NCBI GenBank assembly: GCA_026125795.1
Contig: JAHCKM010000001.1
Location: 1,736,001 to 1,800,000 of the forward strand
Direction of reading: 5' to 3'
DNA length: 64,000 bases
Source: Burkholderiaceae bacterium
GTDB taxonomy: Bacteria > Pseudomonadota > Gammaproteobacteria > Burkholderiales > Burkholderiaceae_C
The notes below the pieces were generated by a model. That model ran no database searches and had not been told where the DNA came from. It worked only from the letters and a program-made list of their open reading frames with translations. Positions 1 to 7,869 of the stretch are shown here, piece by piece (position 1 is the first letter of the stretch; each line of letters starts with the position of its first letter). A program made the position numbers and the translations under genes.

Positions 1-918
1 TTCCTCGACATCACGGTGAACGGCGATGCGCTGAACATCGTCGCGCGCGGGCCGCTGGTGCACATCACCGCGTTCGAGATCTTCGTGCTGTCGATCGTCA
101 ACGAGCTGTACTTCCGCCGCCTGACCACGCCGGCGGTGATGGCCGAAGGGCGGCGCCGCCTGGCGGCCAAGATCGAGCACCTGCGCTCGTTCATGGCCGA
201 CCCTCAGCACCAGCGGCGCCACCCGTACGAGTTCTTCGACTTCGGCACGCGGCGGCGCTTCTCGCGCGAGTGGCACGACGAGGTGATCGCCACGCTCGCG
301 CGCGAAGTGCCGCAGTGGTTTCGCGGCACCAGCAACGTCGAGCTGGCGTTCAAGCACGGCGTGGCGCCGATCGGCACGATGGCGCACGAGCACATGCAGA
401 AGCACCAGGGCCTGGGCAACGTGCAGCTGCGCCGCTCGGTGCGTGCCGCGCTGGAGGAGTGGGTGCAGGAGTACCGCGGCGACCTCGGCATCGCGCTCAC
501 CGACGTGATCACCACAGACGCCTTCCTGCGCGACTTTGACCTGTACTACACCAAGCTGTTTGACGGTGTGCGCCACGACTCGGGCGATCCCGACGCATGG
601 GCGCACAAGGTGCTCGAGCACTACAAGCGGCTGCGCATCGATGCGCGCACCAAGCGGCTGGTGTTCTCCAACGCGCTCACGTTCGACGACTCGTTTCGCC
701 TCTACCTGAACTGGGGCGACGCCGCGCAGCACGGCTCGGGCATCGGCACCTGGCTTTCGAACGACCTCGGACTGACGCCGCTCAACATCGTGATGAAGCT
801 CAAGCAGGTGAACAACCAGCCGGTGGCCAAGATCTCCGACGATCCGAGCAAGGCGCTCGGCGAAGACCCGGTGTTCCTGGCGTACCTGAAGCAGGTGTTC
901 GACGTGACGCCACGCTGA
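1..918 (+). CDS. pncB: Nicotinate phosphoribosyltransferase, C-terminal part (5' end outside window)
   Basis: This enzyme joins nicotinate to PRPP to give nicotinate mononucleotide in the Preiss-Handler and NAD salvage pathway, in the cytoplasm. The frame is open from base 1, so the first residues lie upstream of the window. About 305 residues are visible. They include family-typical segments such as ITAFEIFVLSIVNELYF near the start, the catalytic-face SNVELAFKHGVAPIGTMAHE, and the C-terminal FSNALTFDDSF followed by HGSGIGTWLSND. The normal family length is about 400 residues, so roughly a quarter is missing on the left. The next gene on this strand is a small unknown ORF. No terminator is obvious after the stop. 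The family assignment is confident. Confidence 0.95.
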   Translation, partial: FLDITVNGDALNIVARGPLVHITAFEIFVLSIVNELYFRRLTTPAVMAEGRRRLAAKIEHLRSFMADPQHQRRHPYEFFDFGTRRRFSREWHDEVIATLAREVPQWFRGTSNVELAFKHGVAPIGTMAHEHMQKHQGLGNVQLRRSVRAALEEWVQEYRGDLGIALTDVITTDAFLRDFDLYYTKLFDGVRHDSGDPDAWAHKVLEHYKRLRIDARTKRLVFSNALTFDDSFRLYLNWGDAAQHGSGIGTWLSNDLGLTPLNIVMKLKQVNNQPVAKISDDPSKALGEDPVFLAYLKQVFDVTPR

Positions 919-1082
919 GCGGTGGCGCCGGCTTGCGCGGCCACTCGGCCCGGCCCGTGCACATTGCGCACGTGCGCCGATTGTTCGGGCGCATCGGCAG
1001 CGGTTGCTGACCTGGATCAGACCGGCGCGGGCGCAGAAGTGCGTTCATTGCACCCCCACCGCCCATGCCACCGAGGTGCACC

Positions 1083-1295
1083 GTGTCGAGCCGCCCCAGG
1101 AACGTCCAGCAGCTGATCGCCGAGTGGGTCTGCCTGACCCATGCCCGGAACACGCGCGATCACTCGCGCGGTTATGACGCGCGCCACCTGCAGCAGGAGA
1201 TCGATCGCCAGCGCGTGATCGACGAGGCCAGCGCCGCGGCGGCGCTGGCCAGGCAGTACGTCGCCGGCGATCGCAACGCGCCGCGCGCGGCCTGA
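1083..1295 (+). CDS. Small hypothetical protein (about 70 aa)
   Basis: This short frame lies between pncB and the convergent nnrS gene. The GTG at 1083 is preferred because GAGG lies six bases upstream; an ATG at 1065 is an in-frame alternative. The predicted product is about 70 residues, charged and probably helical, with an Arg/His/Gln-rich middle and an Ala-rich end. It has no cysteines, signal peptide or membrane segment. I do not recognise a family. It could be a real small protein or a chance frame in GC-rich DNA; the plausible ribosome-binding site and the otherwise empty interval are its only support. Confidence 0.35.
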   Translation: MSSRPRNVQQLIAEWVCLTHARNTRDHSRGYDARHLQQEIDRQRVIDEASAAAALARQYVAGDRNAPRAA

Positions 1296-1322
1296 AGCAG
1301 CGGATTTCTGGATCCGGGCGGC

Positions 1323-2480
1323 TCAGCCCGGCCGGCCGTCGATTCGCGCGCGCGTGAGCACCGGCCAGTAGCGCACCGCAAAGAGCCCGAATCCAGCCGA
1401 CCACAGCAGTGCCGAGGCTTGCAGCGCGGCGAAAGAGGCGGCGGGCCACAGCAACGGCACCAGCACGCGTGCCGCGCCGGCCAGCAGCACGAGCACATAA
1501 CACGCCACGTCGAAGCGGTCGGCGCGCAGCGGCCGCGCCGTGTGGCCGCGCGCGGTGCGCGTCATCATGCCGATGATCATGGCGCCGATCGCGCCCACCG
1601 TCAGCGCGTGCGTGGCGGCCGACGCGGCGACGAGCCCGAGCCCGGCCGCGGCGCGCAGACCCAGGTGGATCGGTATCCAGCCGTAGGCGAGGTGCAGCAC
1701 CCAGACGAGCGGAGCACCGGTGGTACGCCACGGGCGCCACAGCGCCCAGCGCACGGCATGTGCGATGCCTGCGACGGCGGCCAGGGCGACCAACCCGCCG
1801 CCGCCGATGCCGGCCACGTCGGCCGCCAGCAGCACGAGCAGCGAGCCCAACGCCGCTTTCTCGAGCGCCGCGTGGCGCACGGCACCGGCACCCGGCACAC
1901 CGTTGTTGGTGAACATCGGGATCACGCGCCCGCCCATCACGGCCACGATGAACAGCACCACGTCCAGGCCGAGCTGGAGGCCGGCCCACGCCGGTGCCGC
2001 CACGACGCCGAGCTGGGCCAGGTGGACAAAGCCGGAAGCCGACGCCAGCAAGACCAGCAGACCGATGAAGAAATAGTTGCGCCGGTTGCGGGCGCGGATG
2101 AACGGCCTGGCCAGGCCGAGCGCCGCGGCCAATGGGAAAACGACGTTGGCCGCGGCGGCGAGCCAGCCGTACGGCGTCAGCACCAGCACACGCGCCGCCA
2201 GCCACAACAGCAGCAGCGCCGCCAGCGCCGCGCCGGTGGGCGTGGGCTGGTTGGTCCAGTTGCGGCCTGCGGTGAACAGGAAGCCGACGATGATCGCGAG
2301 CGCAAAGCCGAACAGCATCTCGTGCGCGTGCCACACCGGCCCCGCGAGATACGCCGTGTCGAGTGTGCCGGTGAGCTGCAGCAGCCACAGCAGGATCGAC
2401 AACGCGGCGAACGTGCTGCCAGCCAGGTAAAACGGACGAAAGCCCAACTCCCACAGCGCAAAGCGCCGAGGGTGTGCCAT
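1323..2480 (-). CDS. nnrS: NnrS family haem-copper membrane protein
   Basis: NnrS proteins are polytopic inner-membrane haem/copper proteins linked to denitrification and relief of nitrosative stress. The sequence has the family opening ALWELGFRPFYLAG, then about ten to twelve hydrophobic segments. It also has family landmarks such as VWHAHEMLFGFA, GRNWTNQPTP, GGRVIPMFTNNGVPG and MTRTARGHT, whose His and Arg residues are likely cofactor ligands. The ATG at 2480 is chosen: it starts MAHPRR, lies seven bases after the preceding stop and has GAAGAG upstream. A longer in-frame start at 2510 would overlap the neighbour. It is the third gene of a leftward set with a MIP18-like gene and a second membrane gene, and lies near norZ and nsrR, which supports a role in NO handling. 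Confidence 0.92.
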   Translation of the reverse strand: MAHPRRFALWELGFRPFYLAGSTFAALSILLWLLQLTGTLDTAYLAGPVWHAHEMLFGFALAIIVGFLFTAGRNWTNQPTPTGAALAALLLLWLAARVLVLTPYGWLAAAANVVFPLAAALGLARPFIRARNRRNYFFIGLLVLLASASGFVHLAQLGVVAAPAWAGLQLGLDVVLFIVAVMGGRVIPMFTNNGVPGAGAVRHAALEKAALGSLLVLLAADVAGIGGGGLVALAAVAGIAHAVRWALWRPWRTTGAPLVWVLHLAYGWIPIHLGLRAAAGLGLVAASAATHALTVGAIGAMIIGMMTRTARGHTARPLRADRFDVACYVLVLLAGAARVLVPLLWPAASFAALQASALLWSAGFGLFAVRYWPVLTRARIDGRPG

Positions 2481-2487
2481 GGGCTCT

Positions 2488-3630
2488 TCAATGGTGTGCA
2501 GGGAGTGCATGTCGTTCAGGATGTTTCAGTCGCCAGGCTGCGGCCGAGCCGAGCAGCGTGACCATGAACACGGCGATAGCGACTCCGTGGCCCAGCGCGC
2601 CAGCGCTCAGGAACGTGACGTCCAGCGCGCTCGGCACGCGCATCGCCAGCGAGGCGTGCAGCAGCGCCAGCGGCAGATAGAAGTGCAGGCCGAAGTGCAC
2701 CTTGATGCCGGTCAGCGCGGGCAGGATCACCGGCGCGTGCGCAAAGATCATGCTGAACACGAAGCCCACGCCGAGCGCATGCAGCGCGAGGTCGCGCAGC
2801 GGCTGCCCCAAGGCGGTGGCGATCCACGCCGCACCGGCGACGCCGAGCCACGCATAGCCGATCAGCAGCGCCACCGCCATGTAGCGGCTCAAGCCGTGCG
2901 AGGCGATGGTGCGGCGCGCGATGTCAAAAGTGGCCAGCCACGCCGCCAACGCGAGCAGCGCGCCGCCGAACACGATCGCGCCGGCGTCGGGCCGCACGGC
3001 GAACAGTGCCGAGCCGAGCAGCAGCACCGCGAGCACCACGGCCAGCGCCGCCGTGGCGCCGGCGCGCCGGCGCATCAGCCGCGTCATCTCCAGGCGCTCG
3101 CCGGCGATGGTGAGGATCAGGAACGAGAACCACCAGGGCACGGCCGCCGCGCCGCGCACGGCACCGCCGAGCGCGAACAACAGCGCCCCCACCAGCCATG
3201 CCGCCGCGCCGGCCAGCAGCACCCCCATGTGCGGCTGCCGCTGCCGCAGCCACATCGACGCATTGACCATCACGAACGCGAGCGCGGCGAACACCGACGA
3301 CCACGCGGCCAGCGACAGTGCGCCGTTCAGCGCGGCCCATCCGGCCAGCGCGGAGGCGATCGGGCTGGCCCATGCAGCGCGTGCCTTTGCCGCCACGGCG
3401 CGCTCGATGCCGATCACGGTGCCGAGGAAGCCGCACATCATCAGGAACGCGTGCGCCAGCACCGCATGGCCGGGCCATGCGCTCGAGGCCGACAGCGGCA
3501 CCGGCACACCAGCGCGCAACAGGCCGCCGACCAAGCCGCTGACCAGCAGCAGCGCCACGGCGAGCATGACGACCGCGCGCAAGCCGAGCTTCAACAGGCG
3601 TGGCGGCGAACCGGACGTGTGCATCGCCAA
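2488..3630 (-). CDS. Polytopic membrane protein associated with NnrS
   Basis: The 380-residue product has about ten to twelve predicted transmembrane helices and little soluble sequence. His- and Met-bearing segments in the helices (AHAFLMMCGF; ALHALGVGFVFSMIFAHAP; KVHFGLHFYLPLALLHASL) suggest a metal or haem site, as in NnrS. It is similar in style to NnrS and may be a distant relative, but it lacks the typical NnrS opening. The stop lies only seven bases before the nnrS start and the gene starts three bases after the MIP18-like gene ends, so the three are almost certainly cotranscribed. A role in NO or nitrite metabolism is inferred from context only. Confidence 0.75.
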   Translation of the reverse strand: MAMHTSGSPPRLLKLGLRAVVMLAVALLLVSGLVGGLLRAGVPVPLSASSAWPGHAVLAHAFLMMCGFLGTVIGIERAVAAKARAAWASPIASALAGWAALNGALSLAAWSSVFAALAFVMVNASMWLRQRQPHMGVLLAGAAAWLVGALLFALGGAVRGAAAVPWWFSFLILTIAGERLEMTRLMRRRAGATAALAVVLAVLLLGSALFAVRPDAGAIVFGGALLALAAWLATFDIARRTIASHGLSRYMAVALLIGYAWLGVAGAAWIATALGQPLRDLALHALGVGFVFSMIFAHAPVILPALTGIKVHFGLHFYLPLALLHASLAMRVPSALDVTFLSAGALGHGVAIAVFMVTLLGSAAAWRLKHPERHALPAHH

Positions 3631-3633
3631 CCC

Positions 3634-3987
3634 CTACCAGCCCATGAACGCCTTGCCCGCCGGACTCATGCGCTCGGCGCTCCATGCGGGCTCCCAGACC
3701 AGCTCGACGGCGATCGTGAGCCCATCCGGGACCACGCGGTGCAACTCGGCCTCGACGTCCTGCACGATCATCTCGGTGACCGGGCAGGCCACGGACGTCA
3801 TCGTCAGCACCACGTGCACCTTGCCGTCGGCCACCGTGACGCCGTAGACCAGGCCGACGTCGACAATGGACAGCGCGAGCTCGGGATCGACCACGGCATG
3901 CAGCGCACGCTCGATCGGCTGCTGCAGGGCTGATGGGCCGCTGTAGGGGAAAGGCGGCGCTGCGGGTGAGTCGGGTATCTCGTGCAT
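3634..3987 (-). CDS. MIP18/DUF59 family metal-sulfur cluster assembly factor
   Basis: The 117-residue product matches the MIP18 (DUF59, PaaD/SufT-like) family, small cytoplasmic proteins that help load iron-sulfur clusters. Visible landmarks are VVDPELALSIVDVGLVYGV, then LTMTSVACPVTEMI with the conserved Cys, and the end EPAWSAERMSP. The ATG at 3987 is chosen because GGGGAG lies five bases upstream and the product then has normal length; a longer open frame upstream runs through repeat DNA and is not credible. It is the first gene of the leftward set with the two NnrS-type membrane genes, so it may serve an iron protein of the nitric-oxide response. No clear NsrR or FNR box was found just upstream. 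Confidence 0.88.
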   Translation of the reverse strand: MHEIPDSPAAPPFPYSGPSALQQPIERALHAVVDPELALSIVDVGLVYGVTVADGKVHVVLTMTSVACPVTEMIVQDVEAELHRVVPDGLTIAVELVWEPAWSAERMSPAGKAFMGW

Positions 3988-4147
3988 GTCAGCTCCCCAT
4001 TGCCCTGCGCGCGTCGTGCAACGCATGAAACGTGACCGGTACCGAGCGAGCAAAGCCGCGGCCGGGTATGCGCCGGCGCTCGGCTGCGGCGGTCGGCCTG
4101 CGGCCGACGTCCACGGCCCGGCCTGCATGCCGGGCCGGCTCGCCAGG

Positions 4148-4177
4148 CGAGCAAGAGTCCGCAGGGACTCTTGCTCG
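4148..4177. repeat. Strong 13-bp inverted repeat (hairpin)
   Basis: CGAGCAAGAGTCC at 4148-4160 is followed after four bases by its exact complement at 4165-4177. There is no T-run, so it is not a classical terminator. It lies in the roughly 700-bp non-coding interval 3988-4691, which also contains one copy of the interspersed repeat at about 4345-4665. Between 4178 and 4344 I see only GC-rich sequence with short palindromes and no gene. Confidence 0.6.
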
Positions 4178-4344
4178 TCCGGGCTCGCCCCTGCGGTCCT
4201 CGATCGCATGGCCCGCGTCGAAACTCGCTTCACTCACTGCGTTCGTTGCGCTCGAACAATCGACGCGAGTCAGAAGTTGAAGCGCGCGCTGCGCGCGCGT
4301 GGCCATGCGCTCTGCGCTCCTCAGCGCCGCAGATGTCGCTGCCG

Positions 4345-4665
4345 GCGCACACCCGACCACGGCTTTGCCGATGCACCGAGGTGTTTCACGGAGCACACCA
4401 CGAGCGGTGCTGCGCGGTGGGCGGTACCCGGGGTGGGCGACTTGTGGGGCGGCGAGGAGCGGAACGCAGAGAGGGGAAGTCCGGACCCGCAGGGGCCGGA
4501 CCGGCGAGAAGCCATGAGGCAGTGGCCCGTTCAGGGCCGCTGCGAGCGGCATCGCAGCCGCCCTCTCGGAGTGAGCACCGCAGCGAAGTCGGCCTGCAAG
4601 GCCGACCGACCCAGTAGGAGCCCGCCCCGGGTACCGCCCACCGCGCCGCGCAACGGGCGCGAATG
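4345..4665 (-). repeat. Interspersed repeat with terminal inverted repeats, copy 1
   Basis: This non-coding element is closely repeated, in opposite orientation, at about 15295-15650. Its core is bounded by near-perfect inverted repeats of about 26 bases: one at about 4413-4438 containing GGTGGGCGGTACCCGGGG, and the complement at about 4620-4645. The middle holds further palindromes around 4480-4560. Similarity to the second copy continues outward past the left repeat to about 4345. Reading frames across it are open by GC bias, but the two copies are not constrained as a protein. It resembles a MITE-like or REP-type element. No transposase or clear target duplication is seen. Confidence 0.7.
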
Positions 4666-4691
4666 ACGGTTCGAGTATCTCAACCTTCATC

Positions 4692-5132
4692 TCAAGCCGC
4701 CCGGATCATCAACACCTTGGCCAGCGTCTGGCGGTTGCGCGCGATGTCGGCCAGCGTGTACTGGTCGAGCACGCCGTAGAAGGCCTTCACCGCATCGGCC
4801 AGCACGTGCTTGAGCCGGCACGCCGCGGTGATGGCACAGGCGCCGCCTTCGGGCAGGAAACACTCCGCCGGCAGCGCCGCTCCTTCGGTCTCGCGCACGA
4901 CGTGTCCGACGTTGATGGCCTCGGGCGGCAGCGCCAGTTGCATGCCGCCGCCCTTGCCGCGCACCGTCTCGATCCATCCCTGCCGGCCGAGAAAGTGCAC
5001 CACCTTGACGAGATGGTTCTCCGAGATGTCGAACGCCGTCGCGATCTGCGCGATGGTGGCGCGCCGCGCAGGGTCGGCCGCCAGGTACATCAGCACGCGC
5101 AGGCTGTAGTCGGTGAACGCGGTCAGCTTCAT
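4692..5132 (-). CDS. nsrR: Rrf2 family NO-sensing repressor NsrR
   Basis: NsrR is a cytoplasmic [Fe-S] repressor inactivated by nitric oxide. The 146-residue product has the Rrf2 winged-helix N-terminus (MKLTAFTDYSLRVLMYLA; DISENHLVKVVHFLGRQGWIETVRGKGGG) and three clustered cysteines in the pattern C-x7-C-x5-C (CFLPEGGACAITAACRL), the NsrR cluster ligands. The start at 5132 lies five bases after the norZ stop, so it is the last gene of the DUF2249-norZ-nsrR operon and probably autoregulates through the operator at 7781-7801. IscR is the main alternative within Rrf2, but the neighbours and the GKGGG wing favour NsrR. Confidence 0.93.
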   Translation of the reverse strand: MKLTAFTDYSLRVLMYLAADPARRATIAQIATAFDISENHLVKVVHFLGRQGWIETVRGKGGGMQLALPPEAINVGHVVRETEGAALPAECFLPEGGACAITAACRLKHVLADAVKAFYGVLDQYTLADIARNRQTLAKVLMIRAA

Positions 5133-5137
5133 GGGGC

Positions 5138-7414
5138 TCAGTCTGCTGCGCCCGCAGGTGCCGCACCGATGGGGACCGGCGCCTGCCGGGCCGGCCGCAA
5201 CAGCTGCCACGCGTAGAGGGCGAGCAGCGCACTGCCGGCTGCGAACACGATGTCGCCCGGCACGCGCAGCCACACCAGCGTCTCCATCACGGTGGAGTGG
5301 ATGATCTCCGGCGAGCGCGCGTACCACAGGCCCTGCGTGATGCTGGCCCAGGCCTGGTAGATGCCGGCCGGCAGCAGCGACATGAACACCATCATCGCCA
5401 GGCCGATGTTGAGGCTCCAGAACGCCGGCTTGAGGAACCGGTCGGCATGCAGGTGGCGCGCATAGAGGCCGCGCAGGCAGAACAGCATCAGGCCGATGCC
5501 GAGCATGCCGTACACGCCGAACAGCGCGGCATGGCCGTGCGCCGCCGTCATGTTCAGGCCCTGCACGTAGTACAGCGCCGCCGGCGGGTTGATCGCGAAG
5601 CCGAGCAGGCCCGCGCCCACGGTGTTCCAGAAGCCGACGGCCACGAACGACAGGATCACCCACTTGTAGGCCGATAGCCACTGCACGTTCCGCGCCTTGC
5701 GCCAGGTCTGCAGCGCCTCCAGGCCGATCAGCGTCAGCGGCACGACCTCGAGCGCAGAGAACACCGCGCCGACGGCGATCACCGAGGTGGGCGTGCCCGT
5801 CCAGTACAGGTGGTGCAGCGTGCCCAGGATGCCGCCGAACAGGAACACGATGGTCTCGGCCACGATCGCGCGGTTGGCGCTGGCGGCGCGCACCAGGCCC
5901 AGGTTGGTGAAGATGAGGGCGACCACGGCGGTGGCAAACACCTCGAAGAAGCCTTCGACCCACAGGTGCACCAGCCACCAGCGCCAGTACTCCACCATCG
6001 CGTAGTGCGTGTGCTGGCCCCAGGTGAGCGAGGTGGCGTAGAAGCCGCCGATGCAGGTGGCCGACAGGAACACCATCGCGATCAGTCCGCGCGTCTCCGA
6101 CGGCCTCTTCAGCGCCGGCCACAACGCGCGGCCGAGCAGGAACACCCAGAACAGCAGGCCCACGAACAGCAGCAGCTGCCACACGCGGCCCATGCTGGTG
6201 AACTCCAGCCCCTGGTTGCCGAGCCAGAAGCTGAAGTCCACGCCGCGGTGCTGCAGCGTGCCGAGCCAGCCGGTGACGGTGGAGCCGAGCACGACCACGA
6301 GCAGCGCGTAGAACAGCGCGTCGACGCCGAGCTTCTGGTGCTTGGGTTCGCGGCCGCTCAGCAGCGGCGCGACATACAGGCCCGTGGCCAGCCACGCGGT
6401 GGCGATCCAGAATATGCCGATCTGCGTGTGCACCGTGCGGCTCACCACATACGGCAGCACCTGTGCCAGCGGAATGCCGAAGAACGACTGGCCCTCCACC
6501 GCGTAGTGCGCGGTGATGATGCCCATCGCGATCTGCAGCAGCATCAGGCCGATTACGACGAAGAAGTACTTGCGCGTGGCCTTCATCGACGGCGTGGCCT
6601 TCGCGCCCAGCAGCGGATCGGTCTTGGGGACCTGCGCCGGCTCTTCGTCGCTGCCGCGGCCGTGCAGCCACAACATCGCGGCGATGCCGGCCAGCAGCAG
6701 GATGATGCTGACCATCGACCACATCGCGGCCGAGGTCGTCATCGTGTTGCCCACCAGCGGCTCGTGCGGCCAGTTGCTGGTGTAGGACAGGTTGGCTTCA
6801 CCCGGCCGGTCGGTGGCCGCCGCCCACGCGGTCCAGAAGAAGAACGCCGTCAGCGCCTGGCGGTCGGCCTTCTCGGGCAGCGCGCCTTCGGTCATTGCGT
6901 ACTGCTCGCGCAGACCGGCCAGCGACGGCTCGGTGCCGAACAGGCCTTCGTAGTGGCGCGCCACTTCGCGGATCGCTTGCGCGCGCCCGGCCGACACCTG
7001 CACGGTCTGGTCGATCTCGTCGTAGGTGTTGCGGCGCATCTCTTCGCGCACGCGGGCATTGGCGGCGGCCTGGTCGGCGGCGCCCATCGCCGGCGTGGAC
7101 CGGCTTTGCTCGGCGGTACGCAGCCGCTGCAACGCAGTGGCCTCGCGGTGCAGCCAGTCGGCCGACCAGTCCGGCGCCACGTAACTGCCGTGGCCCCACA
7201 CCGTGCCGAGTTGTTGCCCGCCGGCCGACATCCAGGCCTGCTGGCCGCGTTGAATCTGCTCGCCGGTGAACAGCACATCGCCGTCGGCGCTGACCACCGC
7301 CTTCGGAATCGGCGGAGCGGCAAGGTAGATCTGCCAGCCGAGGTAACCGAGCGCGCCGAACGACAGCACGCAGATGAGGCCGAGCCAGCGCCACAGCCTT
7401 TGGGTGGACTTCAT
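5138..7414 (-). CDS. norZ: Quinol-dependent nitric oxide reductase (qNor, NorZ)
   Basis: This enzyme reduces two NO to N2O with electrons from quinol at the inner membrane. The 758-residue product is a single-chain qNor: an N-terminal helix and a periplasmic extension of about 200 residues replacing NorC, then a haem-copper-type core of about 12 helices. Expected ligand regions are present: RTVHTQIGIFW and AAHGHAALFG for haems, and HLWVEGFFEVFATA and GTLHHLYWTG for the FeB site with its glutamates. The start at 7414 has AGGAGC upstream and overlaps the DUF2249 stop as ATGA, which implies coupled translation. It is cotranscribed with nsrR. No nitrite reductase or N2O reductase is in the window, so detoxification is as likely as respiration. 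Confidence 0.96.
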   Translation of the reverse strand: MKSTQRLWRWLGLICVLSFGALGYLGWQIYLAAPPIPKAVVSADGDVLFTGEQIQRGQQAWMSAGGQQLGTVWGHGSYVAPDWSADWLHREATALQRLRTAEQSRSTPAMGAADQAAANARVREEMRRNTYDEIDQTVQVSAGRAQAIREVARHYEGLFGTEPSLAGLREQYAMTEGALPEKADRQALTAFFFWTAWAAATDRPGEANLSYTSNWPHEPLVGNTMTTSAAMWSMVSIILLLAGIAAMLWLHGRGSDEEPAQVPKTDPLLGAKATPSMKATRKYFFVVIGLMLLQIAMGIITAHYAVEGQSFFGIPLAQVLPYVVSRTVHTQIGIFWIATAWLATGLYVAPLLSGREPKHQKLGVDALFYALLVVVLGSTVTGWLGTLQHRGVDFSFWLGNQGLEFTSMGRVWQLLLFVGLLFWVFLLGRALWPALKRPSETRGLIAMVFLSATCIGGFYATSLTWGQHTHYAMVEYWRWWLVHLWVEGFFEVFATAVVALIFTNLGLVRAASANRAIVAETIVFLFGGILGTLHHLYWTGTPTSVIAVGAVFSALEVVPLTLIGLEALQTWRKARNVQWLSAYKWVILSFVAVGFWNTVGAGLLGFAINPPAALYYVQGLNMTAAHGHAALFGVYGMLGIGLMLFCLRGLYARHLHADRFLKPAFWSLNIGLAMMVFMSLLPAGIYQAWASITQGLWYARSPEIIHSTVMETLVWLRVPGDIVFAAGSALLALYAWQLLRPARQAPVPIGAAPAGAAD

Positions 7415-7749
7415 GGATTGCTCCTGTTTGTATTCATGGGTTGTGGGCTGGCGCTGCCGCCACCGCACACGCCGCAGCACTCGCCGGCGCTGTAGATGCG
7501 GCTCAGCTTGCGCACGTTGACGGACCACGCGGCCGGTCCGCGCTGCAGGTACAGCCACGAGAAATCGCCGGGCGCGAGCGCCTGCAACGAGCCGTAGAGA
7601 TCGGTGGGGTCCCGCCCATCAACGATCTCCATCGTGTCGCCGACGTCGAGCCGGCGGTAGGCCGCCAGCGCGGTGCTGCGGCGCATGTCGGGGTCGACGC
7701 CGCGGACGTCGACCCGCGACAGGCCTGTGAGCGGTGCGGGGATGTTCAT
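7411..7749 (-). CDS. DUF2249 domain protein coupled to norZ
   Basis: The 112-residue product has the DUF2249 fold, a small TusA-like domain seen beside denitrification and haem-copper genes. Family signs are VDVRGVDPDMRRSTALAAYRRLDVGDTMEIV near the N-terminus and PGDFSWLYLQRGPAAWSVNVRKL further on. A cysteine-rich tail, CCGVCGGG, lies near the C-terminus and could bind a metal. It has no signal peptide, so it is cytoplasmic. It is the first gene of the operon: its stop overlaps the norZ start by four bases. The operator pair upstream (7781-7801 and 7824-7837) implies induction by NO and low oxygen. Its biochemical role is not established. Confidence 0.85.
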   Translation of the reverse strand: MNIPAPLTGLSRVDVRGVDPDMRRSTALAAYRRLDVGDTMEIVDGRDPTDLYGSLQALAPGDFSWLYLQRGPAAWSVNVRKLSRIYSAGECCGVCGGGSASPQPMNTNRSNP

Positions 7750-7780
7750 GGTTGCCAGCTCTCTCGAGTGCCGGCAGTTT

Positions 7781-7801
7781 AGGTGTATTCGTAATGCACC
7801 T
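7781..7801 (-). promoter_or_regulatory. Candidate NsrR operator
   Basis: A 21-base imperfect palindrome reads, on the minus strand, AGGTGCATT, three bases, then AATACACCT. This matches the shape of the known NsrR site (two A/T-rich ATGCATTT-like halves about a centre). It lies 32-52 bases before the ATG of the DUF2249 gene. With an FNR box centred at -41.5, the expected transcription start falls inside it, which suits repression. Confidence 0.7.
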
Positions 7802-7823
7802 TTAACCGTGACATCGCCACGGC

Positions 7824-7837
7824 TTGATCAACCTCAA
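7824..7837 (-). promoter_or_regulatory. FNR/DNR-type box for DUF2249-norZ-nsrR
   Basis: On the minus strand the site reads TTGAGGTTGATCAA, one change from TTGAT-N4-ATCAA. Its centre is about 41 bases upstream of the middle of the NsrR-like operator, a classical class II activator position. Confidence 0.7.
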
Positions 7838-7869
7838 GGCAACGCCGGTCCGCGCGCCGGCACCGAGGA

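Noticed and set aside
3989-4690. Minus-strand open frame of 233 codons through repeat copy 1, similar to one at 15265-15714
   Set aside because: The similarity is explained by the shared DNA repeat with inverted ends. Copy 2 has a roughly 50-base insertion, there is no domain or good start, and the reading spans palindromes.
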